Assembly: GCF_000585995.1 (NCBI RefSeq)
Contig: NZ_CP007410.1
Coordinates: 4,987,430-5,051,429 of the forward strand
Direction: 5' to 3'
Length of the DNA stretch: 64,000 nt
Source of the DNA: Pseudomonas brassicacearum
GTDB taxonomy: Bacteria; Pseudomonadota; Gammaproteobacteria; Pseudomonadales; Pseudomonadaceae
In this document: one piece after another, positions 35,696-45,098 of the stretch
How positions within the stretch are numbered: position 1 is the stretch's first letter
How the letters are laid out: each line of letters opens with the position of its first letter
Made by a program: the position numbers and the translations under genes
Notes under the pieces: generated by a model
The model's database searches: none
What the model was told of the DNA's origin: nothing
The model's input: the letters and a program-made list of their open reading frames with translations, nothing else

Positions 35696-35786
35696 CTGTG
35701 GGAGCGAGCTTGCTCGCGATAGCGGTCTGCCTGCGACATCAACGCCAGCAGACAGATTGCAATCGCGAGCAAGCTCGCCCCCACAG
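35696..35786. repeat. REP pair, GTGGGAGCGAGCTTGCTCGC variant
   Basis: CTGTGGGAGCGAGCTTGCTC and inverted copy between convergent sugE and the MFS-acyltransferase gene. Confidence 0.9.
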
Positions 35787-35796
35787 TTTTTCTGTC

Positions 35797-37671
35797 CTAG
35801 CGGACGGTGCCGCGCAAATCTCCCACCAATGCCTGCAAACTCGAAGGCGTTGCCGCCTCTACCGCGACCGCCGAACCCGCCACCAATGTCACCCGCGACC
35901 AGAACCGACGGAACATCCCCTTGCTTGGATCGCGACTGAAGAAACTGCCCCAAAGCCCCTGCAACGCCAGGGGAATCACCGGTACCGGGGTTTCCTGGAG
36001 GATGCGCGTCAGCCCACTCTTGAACTCATTGATCTCACCGTCAGCCGTCAGTTTTCCTTCCGGGAAGATGCACACCAACTCACCGTCCTTAAGGTATTGG
36101 GCGATTCGGGTGAAGGCCTTTTCGTAGATGTGAATGTCTTCCTGGCGCCCGGCAATCGGAATCGTCCCGGCGGTACGGAAGATGAAGTTCAACACCGGCA
36201 GGTTGTAGATCTTGTAGTACATCACGAAGCGAATCGGCCGACGCACCGCGCCGCCAATCAGCAAGGCATCGACGAAGGACACGTGATTGCAGACCAACAG
36301 CGCGGCGCCTTCATCGGGGATCGTCTCCAGGTTGCGATGCTCCACGCGGTACATGGAATGGCTCAGCAGCCAGATCATGAAGCGCATGCTGAATTCGGGG
36401 ACGATTTTGAAGATGTAGGCGTTGACGCCGATGTTCAGCAGCGACACCACCAGGAACAGTTGCGGGATCGACAGTTTGGCCAGGCTCAGCAAGACGATGG
36501 AGACCAGCGCCGAGACCACCATGAACAACGCATTGAGGATGTTGTTGGCGGCGATCACCCGCGCCCGTTCGTTTTCGACGGTGCGTGACTGGATCAAGGC
36601 GTACAGCGGCACGATATAGAAACCACCGAAGACACCCAGGCCAAGGATGTCGATCAGCACCAGCCAGGCGTGGCCGAAACCGAGTACTTCAAGCCAACCG
36701 TGCCCCTCGACACTGTCGGGAATTCCACCGGAATGCCACCACAGCAACAGGCCGAACACCGTCAACCCGAACGAGCCGAACGGCACCAGGCCGATCTCGA
36801 CTTTGCGCCCCGAAAGCCTTTCGCAGAGCATCGAACCCAGGGCGATCCCCACCGAAAACACGGTCAGGATCAGGGTCACCACTGTTTCGTCGCCGTGCAT
36901 CCACTCCTTGGCGTAGGCCGGGATCTGCGTCAGGTAAATTGCCCCGACAAACCAGAACCACGAGTTGCCGACAATCGAGCGCGATACCGCCGGGGTTTGC
37001 CCCAAGCCCAGTTTCAGGGTGGCCCAGGATTGGCTGAAGATGTTCCAGTTCAGGCGCATTTGCGGCGAGGCCGCCGCCGCTCGCGGAATGCTGCGGCTGG
37101 CCAGGTAACCGAGCACGGCCACGCCGATGATCGCGGTCGACACCACGGGGGCGTAATGCGCCGAGGACATCATGATCCCGGCGCCGATGGTGCCGGCCAG
37201 GATCGCCAGGAACGTGCCCATCTCCACCAGGCCGTTGCCGCCAACGAGCTCATCCTCACGCAAGGCCTGCGGCAGGATCGAATACTTCACCGGGCCGAAC
37301 AGCGCCGAATGGGTGCCCATGGCAAACAGCGCCACCAGCATCAGCGATAAATGATCGAACACAAAGCCCACCGCGCCGACCGCCATGATGACGATTTCGC
37401 CGAGTTTGATCAGGCGAATCAACGCATCCTTGGCGAACTTCTCCCCGAACTGCCCCGCCAACGCCGAGAACAGAAAGAACGGCAGGATAAACAGCAGTGC
37501 GCAGAGGTTGACCCAAATCGAGCGATCACCGTCGATGGTCAACTTGTAGAGGATGGCGAGGATCAGCGACTGCTTGAAAATGTTGTCGTTGAACGCGCCA
37601 AGGGACTGCGTGATGAAGAACGGCAGGAAGCGCCGCGTGCGAAGCAAGGTGAACTGCGAAGGGTGACTCAT
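35797..37671 (-). CDS. MFS transporter fused to 1-acylglycerol-3-phosphate acyltransferase
   Basis: 624-aa fusion. Residues 1-400 form a 12-helix major-facilitator domain (LGAFNDNIFKQSLILAILY, as in lysophospholipid transporter LplT). Residues about 425-624 form a PlsC acyltransferase with the HX4D motif NHVSFVD and FPEGKLTADGEIN. Family precedent (LplT-Aas) suggests it flips lysophospholipid inward and re-acylates it. No acyl-ACP synthetase domain follows, unlike Aas. ATG 37671 is preferred because GGAAG precedes it and the MFS domain starts there. Confidence 0.88.
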   Translation of the reverse strand: MSHPSQFTLLRTRRFLPFFITQSLGAFNDNIFKQSLILAILYKLTIDGDRSIWVNLCALLFILPFFLFSALAGQFGEKFAKDALIRLIKLGEIVIMAVGAVGFVFDHLSLMLVALFAMGTHSALFGPVKYSILPQALREDELVGGNGLVEMGTFLAILAGTIGAGIMMSSAHYAPVVSTAIIGVAVLGYLASRSIPRAAAASPQMRLNWNIFSQSWATLKLGLGQTPAVSRSIVGNSWFWFVGAIYLTQIPAYAKEWMHGDETVVTLILTVFSVGIALGSMLCERLSGRKVEIGLVPFGSFGLTVFGLLLWWHSGGIPDSVEGHGWLEVLGFGHAWLVLIDILGLGVFGGFYIVPLYALIQSRTVENERARVIAANNILNALFMVVSALVSIVLLSLAKLSIPQLFLVVSLLNIGVNAYIFKIVPEFSMRFMIWLLSHSMYRVEHRNLETIPDEGAALLVCNHVSFVDALLIGGAVRRPIRFVMYYKIYNLPVLNFIFRTAGTIPIAGRQEDIHIYEKAFTRIAQYLKDGELVCIFPEGKLTADGEINEFKSGLTRILQETPVPVIPLALQGLWGSFFSRDPSKGMFRRFWSRVTLVAGSAVAVEAATPSSLQALVGDLRGTVR

Positions 37672-37751
37672 CTTCCATGTTCCTGAGTGGCGTGGACGCT
37701 TATTGGAATGACGCTTTTTGATCCAGGCCACACATTACCTGTCTTTAGCGA

Positions 37752-38900
37752 TTATTTCGCCAGCCCCGCAATGCACGGCGACACAAACAACTCACCGTGC
37801 CAGGCCCCCGCGAGGGTACGCCGCCCGACGATCAGCCACATCACCACCAGCATCGCCACCAGCACGCCCCCAAACACGCTGAAAAAATCCAGGTTCAGCA
37901 GGTCCGCCAGCTTCAGCGTCGTCAACGCATACACGCCCAAGGGGAAAGTAAAGCCCCACCAGCCCAGATTGAACGGGATGCCCGCGCGTAAATAACGCGC
38001 GGTGATCAGCAGCGCCATCAACATCCACCAGAACCCGAAGCCCCACAGCGTGATACCCGCTACCAACCCCAACCCGGCAGCGATTTCACCCATGCCAGGC
38101 AGGCCATTGGCGGCAAAAATCAGCGGCGCATCGCTGCCCAGCAGCAACATGCCGAGGGCGCCGGTGCCGATGGGGCCGAGGGCCAGCCAGCTCGAGGCGG
38201 CCATGTTTTCGTGGGGCAACTTGTGCAGGGCCATGCGCAACAGCAGGATCGTCAGAATGCTGAACGCGACCGGTAGGGAAAAAGCCCAGAGCACGTAGCT
38301 GGTGACCAGCATCACCAGTTGCCCATGAGCGTCTGCCAGATGCGGTGCCAACAGCCCACCACTGGCGGCTGCCACTTCGGCGGCCACCACCGGCAGTAAC
38401 CACACAGCGGTCATCTGGTCGATCCGGTGTTCCTGACGGGTGAACATCAGGAACGGAATCAGTACACCGCAGGCTATCGACATGGCCACGTCGAACCACC
38501 ATAAGGCTTCGGCCAACGGCACCACACCGCTTCCCCAGCGCGGCAGCCCGAACACCAGAAAGCCATTGATGATTGTCGCCAACCCCATGGGAATGGTGCC
38601 GAAAAACATCGAAACCGTTGAATGGCCGAAGATCCGCCGCGCCTCGTCGAAGAACAATAGCCAACGGGCCGTGTACAAGCCGGCGAACACCACAAACAAC
38701 AGCATGTTGAACAACCATAACCCTTCACCCAGTAGGTGCAGGCCCGGCACCTCCCCAGGCCATTGCGCCAAAGCCAGCGCCAGCACACCGGTGCCCATGA
38801 CGACGGCAAACCAGTTGGGCGTGAATTGGCGAATGGCTTCCAACGGCCTGGGCAAATGGCTCAGTGGGCGAAAGCGGGTCTTGGCGGCGCAGCATGTCAT
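37752..38900 (-). CDS. TDT-family (TehA/SLAC1-like) transporter
   Basis: 382-aa protein with about ten transmembrane helices. FTPNWFAVVMGTGVLALAL near the N-terminus and GWWGFTFPLGVYALTTLKLAD near the C-terminus are the signature of the tellurite-resistance/dicarboxylate transporter family. Members export sulfite, dicarboxylates or anions. No adjacent regulator gives the substrate. The 103-bp gap upstream to the cupin gene carries only AT-rich promoter-like sequence (about 38945-38995). Confidence 0.87.
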   Translation of the reverse strand: MTCCAAKTRFRPLSHLPRPLEAIRQFTPNWFAVVMGTGVLALALAQWPGEVPGLHLLGEGLWLFNMLLFVVFAGLYTARWLLFFDEARRIFGHSTVSMFFGTIPMGLATIINGFLVFGLPRWGSGVVPLAEALWWFDVAMSIACGVLIPFLMFTRQEHRIDQMTAVWLLPVVAAEVAAASGGLLAPHLADAHGQLVMLVTSYVLWAFSLPVAFSILTILLLRMALHKLPHENMAASSWLALGPIGTGALGMLLLGSDAPLIFAANGLPGMGEIAAGLGLVAGITLWGFGFWWMLMALLITARYLRAGIPFNLGWWGFTFPLGVYALTTLKLADLLNLDFFSVFGGVLVAMLVVMWLIVGRRTLAGAWHGELFVSPCIAGLAK

Positions 38901-39003
38901 GGCGAACTCCTGTCCTCGGATGAGGTGGAGCCATGCTAGATCCGGATCGAATATCTATATAACGGGTAATTTCTCTATATGTTATCGATCCAGCAGATAA
39001 TCA

Positions 39004-39315
39004 TCAGACGCTGCCCTCGGTCTCGATCACCAGGATTCTCGCTTCGCCCAACGGTTTGGCCACATGCTCGGTGCCCACCGATGCGTAGAAAATATCCCCT
39101 ACACCTAGCAGGGCTGCTTTTTCGACGCCCTCCTCCCGGTAGCACATTTGCACTTGTCCATCGAGCACCACGAAGACTTCCTGGCCGTCATTGATGTGCC
39201 ATTTGTACGGCTGGTCGGTCCAGTGCAAGCGCGTGGTGATGCCGTTCATGTTGGCGATGTCCAGCGCCGCCCAGGCGCGGTCGCCGGTGAAGGATTTGCT
39301 GCGGATAATTTTCAA
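39004..39315 (-). CDS. Single-domain cupin protein
   Basis: 103-aa small beta-barrel. The first cupin motif is around WHINDGQEVFVVLDGQVQM (His39, Glu45) and the second around GDIFYASVGTEHVAKP (His84), giving a possible metal site. No fused domain. Probably a small-molecule binding or isomerase-type protein; function unknown. It is AT-neutral and single, 79 bp downstream of the MFS gene on the same strand. Confidence 0.8.
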   Translation of the reverse strand: MKIIRSKSFTGDRAWAALDIANMNGITTRLHWTDQPYKWHINDGQEVFVVLDGQVQMCYREEGVEKAALLGVGDIFYASVGTEHVAKPLGEARILVIETEGSV

Positions 39316-39394
39316 AAGCGATCGACCGAAAAGAAGGCTGAGGCGCCAAGGCTAGCGCAAATCAGCCGACAGCGGCGTCAGTATGCAAACGTTT

Positions 39395-40588
39395 TCAAGG
39401 TCGAAGTCCATCGCCTAGCGGTTTTGCAGGCTGGCGCAACAAACCCAGCAACGCAGTAGCCGACAACACGATCAGCACCGCGCCATAGCCATCGGTGGTC
39501 GGAATCAAGCCGAATACCCGCGTCAGGTTCCCGGCCAGCAGCGAGGGCAGGCTGAAGGCCAGGTAACTGAGGACATAGAACGCCGACATCAAACCGGCCC
39601 GTTCATGGGGCAAGGCCAGCGGCATGATGCTGCGCAATGCGCCGAGGAACCCGGCGCCAAAACCGCTGCCGGTGACCAGCGTGCCGACGAAAAACAACGG
39701 CAAGCTACCGCCGTGTACCGCGAGCAACACCAATGCCAGGCCGATCACCAATAGGCTGGCGGCCAGGCGCAGCATCTTGTCTGCCCCCTGGTTGCGCAGC
39801 GTATAGATGGACAGCGCGCCGGTAAGCGTCAACACCGCCACCAGTGCGCCGCCAATCAGGTTGGACGTCGATCCGGTTGCGGCCCGCACCAGGGACGGCG
39901 CCAATGACAGATAAAAGCCGCCCACCGCCCAGGCCGCCAGGTTCAGGGGCAGGATCAACCACAAGGCGCGCCGCGCCTGGACCGGTACATGCAAGGTCGG
40001 ACGCAGCGACTGCCAGGCACCGGGTTGCGGGCTGACGCTCTCCGCCAGGCGCCAGATATAAAGCGCCTGAAGCAGGAACAACCCCAGCAGAATCCAATAC
40101 GTCAGTTGCAAGGGCCGCGGCGCGAATTCCGCCAGCAGGCCACAACCCAGCGCCCCAGCAGCCATGCCCAGCAAGGGCGCGACACTGGTGATCAGCGGGC
40201 CTTGGCGACGGTCGAAATCCAGCAACGCAGCGCCCAGCACGCTGGTGGCCATGCCCGTGGCGAAACCTTGGATCAAGCGGGCACCGACCAGCCAGGCGAC
40301 ACTGTCGGCGTTGATGAACAGCAGCATCGCCAGCATATTGAGCAACAGCGCGACGAAGATCACCGGTTTGCGGCCCAGGTAATCCGACAGCGACCCCACG
40401 GTCAGCAAAGCCGCCAACAGACTGAAGGCGTACACCCCGAAAATCAGCGTCAGAATCGCCGGGGAAAATTGCAATTGTTCCTGATAGAGGTGATACAACG
40501 GCGTCGGCGCGCTGGACGCGGCGAGAAAACCGAGCAAGGTGATCGCCAGGAATATCAGGCTGGCACCGGTCGAAGCTGGACGAGACAT
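39395..40588 (-). CDS. MFS efflux transporter (TetR-linked)
   Basis: 397-aa major facilitator with 12 predicted helices. The loop 2-3 motif SLSDYLGRKPVIF is the classic MFS motif A, and SSAPTPLYHLYQEQLQFSPAILTLIFGVYA is typical of a drug/arabinose-efflux-like subgroup. ATG 40588 has GGAG upstream. It is divergent from a TetR regulator across 103 bp with inverted repeats, the usual layout of an efflux pump and its repressor. Substrate unknown. Confidence 0.88.
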   Translation of the reverse strand: MSRPASTGASLIFLAITLLGFLAASSAPTPLYHLYQEQLQFSPAILTLIFGVYAFSLLAALLTVGSLSDYLGRKPVIFVALLLNMLAMLLFINADSVAWLVGARLIQGFATGMATSVLGAALLDFDRRQGPLITSVAPLLGMAAGALGCGLLAEFAPRPLQLTYWILLGLFLLQALYIWRLAESVSPQPGAWQSLRPTLHVPVQARRALWLILPLNLAAWAVGGFYLSLAPSLVRAATGSTSNLIGGALVAVLTLTGALSIYTLRNQGADKMLRLAASLLVIGLALVLLAVHGGSLPLFFVGTLVTGSGFGAGFLGALRSIMPLALPHERAGLMSAFYVLSYLAFSLPSLLAGNLTRVFGLIPTTDGYGAVLIVLSATALLGLLRQPAKPLGDGLRP

Positions 40589-40691
40589 GGGCACGCTCCA
40601 CGAAGGCATACACAAAAGCTAATTTTTTGCTTTTGCGGAGTGTGCTACCGATGTGCGCTTAAAGCAAATTCTTTGTGTTAAGGTCCGATGC
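40589..40691. promoter_or_regulatory. Divergent promoter with candidate TetR operators
   Basis: Contains CAAAAGC-N9-GCTTTTG (40613-40635) and an imperfect CTTAA...TTAAG inverted repeat (40658-40682). Either could bind the TetR protein and cover both promoters. Confidence 0.45.
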
Positions 40692-41231
40692 ATGGCTATT
40701 AAAGAAGGTTTACGCCCGGGCGGCAGAAGCGCCCGGGTCCAAGAGTCGATCCATTCGGCGGTCCGTGCCCTGCTCCAGGAGCAGGACCGCGCCACTCTGA
40801 CCGTGCCGCAAATCGCTGCGCGCGCGGGCGTCACGCCGTCGACGATCTACCGGCGCTGGGGCGATTTGCCGGCGCTGCTGGCCGACGTCGCCATCGCCCG
40901 CATGCGCCCCGACAGCGAACCGGCCAACACCGGCAGCCTGCGCGGCGACCTGCTGGCCTGGGCCGAACAGTACCTGGACGAAATGAGTTCCGAGCCCGGT
41001 CGCAACATGATGCGCGACATCCAGGCCTGCGCGACGCCGGGGCATTGCGTGGGCATCCTCAGCGCCCAGTTGCAGATCATCCTGGATCGCTATCCCGAGG
41101 CGCCAAACCCGGGTATCGAGCGGCTGATCAATGTGGTGGTGGCGCCGACGGTGTTTCGCATTCTCTTCGCGACCGCGCCGCTGGAGGTCGAGGAATTGTA
41201 TCGGTTGGTGGATATCGCGTTGGGGCAGTAA
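40692..41231 (+). CDS. TetR/AcrR-family regulator
   Basis: 179-aa regulator with an N-terminal HTH (about 20-65; TVPQIAARAGVTPSTIYRRWG) and a C-terminal TetR_C-like ligand domain with EPGRNMMRDIQAC. Start ATG 40692 is preferred; the in-frame ATG 40653 lies within the divergent promoter. It likely represses the neighbouring MFS gene and itself. Confidence 0.9.
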   Translation: MAIKEGLRPGGRSARVQESIHSAVRALLQEQDRATLTVPQIAARAGVTPSTIYRRWGDLPALLADVAIARMRPDSEPANTGSLRGDLLAWAEQYLDEMSSEPGRNMMRDIQACATPGHCVGILSAQLQIILDRYPEAPNPGIERLINVVVAPTVFRILFATAPLEVEELYRLVDIALGQ

Positions 41232-41237
41232 CACCGT

Positions 41238-41332
41238 CATCGCGAGCAAGCTCGCTCCCACACTGATCGAGTCGTGTACAAATAATGTGTCCACTGAAGA
41301 TCCAACAGGTGGGAGCGAGCTTGCTCGCGATG
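41238..41332. repeat. REP pair in outward orientation
   Basis: TCGCGAGCAAGCTCGCTCCC comes first and GGGAGCGAGCTTGCTCGCGA second, the reverse order to the other pairs of this type in the window. Confidence 0.88.
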
Positions 41333-41482
41333 AGGCCCGCCCAAACCTCTCTTCACCCTATGTTTACCGCCATCCGCGACACCCCGCCACGCCTCGACCT
41401 TGGTCGACACTGACGAACCCGAGCGGGCATGCCAGACTGTCCTGTCGGGCCCACGCACCGGTGTCTTTGTTCGGGAGTTTCC

Positions 41483-44400
41483 ATGTCGCTGTCCAGCGGG
41501 CTGATCGCCGTTGTTGCCCTGGCCTATATGGCCATCATGTTCGCCATCGCCTTCTACGGCGACCGGCGCAGCACGCCGCTGCCGCCACGGGTGCGGGCCT
41601 GGGTCTATAGCCTGTCGCTGGCGGTGTACTGCACCAGCTGGACGTTCTTTGGCGCCGTGGGCCAGGCTGCCGAACAACTCTGGTCGTTCCTGCCGATCTA
41701 CCTCGGGCCAATCCTGTTGCTGGTGCTGGCGCCGTGGGTCTTGCAGAAAATGGTGATGATCAGCAAGCAGGAGAACATCACCTCCATCGCCGACTTCATC
41801 GCCGCTCGCTACGGCAAGTCCCAGTCCCTGGCGGTGGTGGTCGCGCTGATCTGTTTGGTGGGCGTGCTGCCGTACATTGCCTTGCAGCTCAAGGGTATCG
41901 TGCTCGGCGTGAACCTGCTGATCGGCGCCGGCGCCGATGCCATGGGCACCCGTGCCCAGGACACCGCGCTGATCGTCTCGCTGATCCTGGCGCTGTTTAC
42001 CATCGTCTTCGGTACCCGCAACCTGGACGCCACCGAGCACCACCGGGGCATGGTGCTGGCGATTGCCTTCGAATCCCTGGTCAAGCTGTTCGCCTTCCTC
42101 GCGGTCGGCGCGTTCGTGACGTACGGCCTCTACGACGGCTTCGACGACCTGTTCAATCAGGCGATGCTCGCGCCGCGCCTGGAGCAATACTGGAAAGAAA
42201 CCATCAACTGGCCGTCCATGGTGGTGCAGACCGGGGTGGCGATGATGGCAATCATCTGTTTGCCGCGACAGTTCCACGTGACCGTGGTGGAGAACATCGA
42301 ACCCCAGGACCTGCGCCTGGCCAAGTGGGTGTTCCCCGCTTACCTGGCCCTGGCCGCACTGTTCGTGGTGCCCATCGCCCTCGCCGGGCAAATGATGTTG
42401 CCCAGCTCCGTGCTGCCAGACTCGTTCGTCATCAGCCTGCCACTGGCCCAGGCCCACCCGGCCCTCGCGGTGCTGGCCTTCATTGGCGGTGCCTCGGCGG
42501 CCACCGGCATGGTGATCGTGGCGAGTGTGGCGCTGTCCACCATGGTTTCCAACGATATGCTGTTGCCCTGGCTGTTGCGCCGCAACAACGCCGAGCGGCC
42601 ATTCGAAGTGTTCCGCCAATGGATGCTCTCGGTGCGGCGGGTGAGCATCGTGGTGATCCTGCTGCTGGCCTATGTCAGCTACCGGCTGTTGGGGTCGACG
42701 GCGAGCCTGGCGACCATCGGCCAGATCGCCTTCGCCGCCGTGACCCAACTGGCCCCGGCCATGTTGGGCGCGCTGTACTGGAAACAGGCCAACCGCCGTG
42801 GTGTGTTCGCCGGTCTCGCCACGGGCATTTTCCTGTGGTTCTACACCCTGGTGCTGCCCATCGCCGCCCACAGCCTGGGCTGGTCGCTCAGCAGCTTCCC
42901 GGGCCTCGCCTGGCTGCACGGCAACCCCTTGAACCTGCCGATTACCCCACTGACCCAAGGGGTCGTGCTGTCCCTGGCCGGGAACTTCATTCTGTTTGCC
43001 TGGGTGTCCATGCTGTCGCGCACGCGCGTGTCGGAACACTGGCAGGCCGGGCGCTTCATCGGCCAGGAAATCAGCGCCCGCCCCAGCGCCCGTTCGATGC
43101 TGGCGGTGCACATCGAAGACCTGCTGCAACTGGCCGCACGCTTCGTCGGTGAGGAACGGGCGCGTCAGAGTTTCATCCGCTTTGCCTACCGCCAGGGCAA
43201 AGGCTTCAACCCCAGCCAGAATGCCGACAGCGAATGGATCGCTCACACCGAACGCCTGCTGGCCGGCGTACTCGGCGCCTCTTCGACAAGAGCGGTGGTA
43301 AAAGCCGCCATTGAAGGTCGGGAAATGCAGCTCGAAGACGTCGTGCGGATCGCCGATGAAGCGTCGGAAGTGTTGCAGTTCAACCGCGCCCTGCTGCAAG
43401 GTGCCATCGAGAACATCACCCAAGGCATCAGCGTGGTCGACCAATCCCTCAAGTTGGTGGCCTGGAACCGTCGCTACCTGGAGTTGTTCAAGTATCCGGA
43501 CGGCTTGATCAGCGTCGGACGGCCCATTGCCGACATCATCCGCTACAACGCCGAACGCGGCCTCTGCGGCCCGGGCGAGGCGGAAGTGCATGTCGCCCGG
43601 CGCCTGCACTGGATGCGCCAGGGTCGCGCTCATACCTCCGAACGCCTGTTCCCCAACGGCCGGGTCATCGAGCTGATCGGTAACCCGATGCCCGGCGGCG
43701 GTTTCGTCATGAGCTTCACCGACATCACCGCCTTCCGCGAAGCCGAACAGGCCCTGACCGAAGCCAACGAAGGGCTGGAGCAACGGGTGGCCGAGCGCAC
43801 CCGGGAATTGTCGCAATTGAACCTGGCGCTGACCGACGCCAAAAGCACCGCCGAAGCGGCCTATCAATCCAAGACGCGCTTCCTGACGGCCGTCAGCCAT
43901 GACTTGATGCAGCCGCTTAATGCCGCGCGCCTGTTCTCCGCCGCGCTGTCCCACCAACACGAGGGTTTGCCGGAAGAGGCCCGACAACTGGTGCATCATC
44001 TGGACAGCTCGCTGCGTTCGGCCGAAGACCTGATCACTGATTTGCTGGACATTTCCCGCCTGGAAAACGGCAAGATCAACCCCGACCGCAAGCCGTTTGC
44101 CCTCAACGAACTGTTTGGCACCCTTGGCGCCGAGTTCACCGCGTTGGCCCAGGAACAAGGCCTGAAATTCCGGGTGCGAAGCTCGCGACTGCGGGTCGAC
44201 AGTGACATCAAGCTGCTGCGGCGGGTGTTGCAGAATTTTCTCACCAACGCCTTTCGCTATGCCAAAGGCCCGGTGCTGCTAGGTGTACGGCGCCGCAACG
44301 GCGAGTTGTGCCTGGAAGTCTGGGATCGCGGGCCGGGCATCGCCGAAGACAAACAGCAGGTCATCTTCGAAGAATTCAAACGCCTGGACAGCCACCAGAC

Positions 44401-44953
44401 CCGCGCCGAAAAAGGCCTCGGCCTGGGCTTGGCGATTGCCGACGGGCTGTGCCGTGTGCTGGGTCATACCTTGCGCGTGCGTTCCTGGCCGGGGCGCGGC
44501 AGTGTATTCAGCGTCAGCGTACCGCTGGCCGGCACACAGGTAGTCGCGCCCAGCCCGGTGGCCGAACTCAATGGCCATTTACCCAGCGGCGCTCAGGTGC
44601 TGTGTGTCGATAACGAAGACAGCATTCTGATCGGCATGAGCAGCCTGCTGACACGCTGGGGTTGCCAGGTATGGACCGCGCGCAACCGCGAAGAATGCGA
44701 GCGTTGGCTCGCCCAGGGCGGGCGACCGCAACTGGCCTTGGTGGACTTTCATCTGGACGACGGCGAAACCGGCACCGAGCTGATGGCCTGGCTGCGCACG
44801 CGCATGGGTGAACCGATCCCAGGCGTGGTGATCAGCGCCGACGGCCGGCCTGAGATGGTGGCGCAGGTGCATGCGGCGGGCTTGGACTATCTGGCTAAAC
44901 CGGTGAAGCCGGCGGCGTTGCGGGCGTTGTTGAGTCGGCATTTGCCGTTGTAG
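41483..44953 (+). CDS. Na+/solute symporter-like hybrid sensor histidine kinase (CbrA/CrbS-like)
   Basis: 1156-aa inner-membrane receptor. Residues 1-510 form a sodium:solute symporter domain (about 13 helices; YCTSWTFFGAVGQAAEQLW is typical). A PAS domain lies near 640-750, a coiled coil (ALTEANEGLEQRVAERTREL) follows, then HisKA with phospho-His in FLTAVSHDLMQPLNAARL (near 813), an HATPase domain (about 920-1025; GLGLGLAIADGL) and a receiver (about 1040-1156) with phospho-acceptor LVDFHLDDGETG. Family precedent: it senses or transports a carbon source such as acetate and signals to a response regulator. None is adjacent. GGGAG precedes ATG 41483. Confidence 0.92.
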   Translation: MSLSSGLIAVVALAYMAIMFAIAFYGDRRSTPLPPRVRAWVYSLSLAVYCTSWTFFGAVGQAAEQLWSFLPIYLGPILLLVLAPWVLQKMVMISKQENITSIADFIAARYGKSQSLAVVVALICLVGVLPYIALQLKGIVLGVNLLIGAGADAMGTRAQDTALIVSLILALFTIVFGTRNLDATEHHRGMVLAIAFESLVKLFAFLAVGAFVTYGLYDGFDDLFNQAMLAPRLEQYWKETINWPSMVVQTGVAMMAIICLPRQFHVTVVENIEPQDLRLAKWVFPAYLALAALFVVPIALAGQMMLPSSVLPDSFVISLPLAQAHPALAVLAFIGGASAATGMVIVASVALSTMVSNDMLLPWLLRRNNAERPFEVFRQWMLSVRRVSIVVILLLAYVSYRLLGSTASLATIGQIAFAAVTQLAPAMLGALYWKQANRRGVFAGLATGIFLWFYTLVLPIAAHSLGWSLSSFPGLAWLHGNPLNLPITPLTQGVVLSLAGNFILFAWVSMLSRTRVSEHWQAGRFIGQEISARPSARSMLAVHIEDLLQLAARFVGEERARQSFIRFAYRQGKGFNPSQNADSEWIAHTERLLAGVLGASSTRAVVKAAIEGREMQLEDVVRIADEASEVLQFNRALLQGAIENITQGISVVDQSLKLVAWNRRYLELFKYPDGLISVGRPIADIIRYNAERGLCGPGEAEVHVARRLHWMRQGRAHTSERLFPNGRVIELIGNPMPGGGFVMSFTDITAFREAEQALTEANEGLEQRVAERTRELSQLNLALTDAKSTAEAAYQSKTRFLTAVSHDLMQPLNAARLFSAALSHQHEGLPEEARQLVHHLDSSLRSAEDLITDLLDISRLENGKINPDRKPFALNELFGTLGAEFTALAQEQGLKFRVRSSRLRVDSDIKLLRRVLQNFLTNAFRYAKGPVLLGVRRRNGELCLEVWDRGPGIAEDKQQVIFEEFKRLDSHQTRAEKGLGLGLAIADGLCRVLGHTLRVRSWPGRGSVFSVSVPLAGTQVVAPSPVAELNGHLPSGAQVLCVDNEDSILIGMSSLLTRWGCQVWTARNREECERWLAQGGRPQLALVDFHLDDGETGTELMAWLRTRMGEPIPGVVISADGRPEMVAQVHAAGLDYLAKPVKPAALRALLSRHLPL

Positions 44954-44976
44954 GGAACTGGGGAGGTAGGGTGGCC

Positions 44977-45070
44977 TCTGTGGCGAGGGAGCTTGCTCCC
45001 GCTTGAGTGCGCAGCACTCACAAAAAAAGGGCTGCTGCACAGCCCAGCGGGAGCGAGCTCCCTCGCCACA
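44977..45070. repeat. REP pair, GTGGCGAGGGAGCTTGCTCCC type
   Basis: CTGTGGCGAGGGAGCTTGCT and inverted copy between convergent hybrid-kinase and rmuC genes. Confidence 0.9.
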
Positions 45071-45098
45071 GGGTTTTGCATCAAGCCTAAGGGTTTCA

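Noticed and set aside
35335..36588. 417-codon plus-strand frame starting near sugE
   Set aside because: It overlaps sugE out of frame, crosses a REP pair and continues antisense to the acyltransferase; composition is that of a shadow frame.
41237..44158. 973-codon open frame on the minus strand
   Set aside because: Wholly antisense to the hybrid kinase; its His/Gln/Gly-rich composition is the usual shadow of a GC-rich gene, with no domain or ribosome site.
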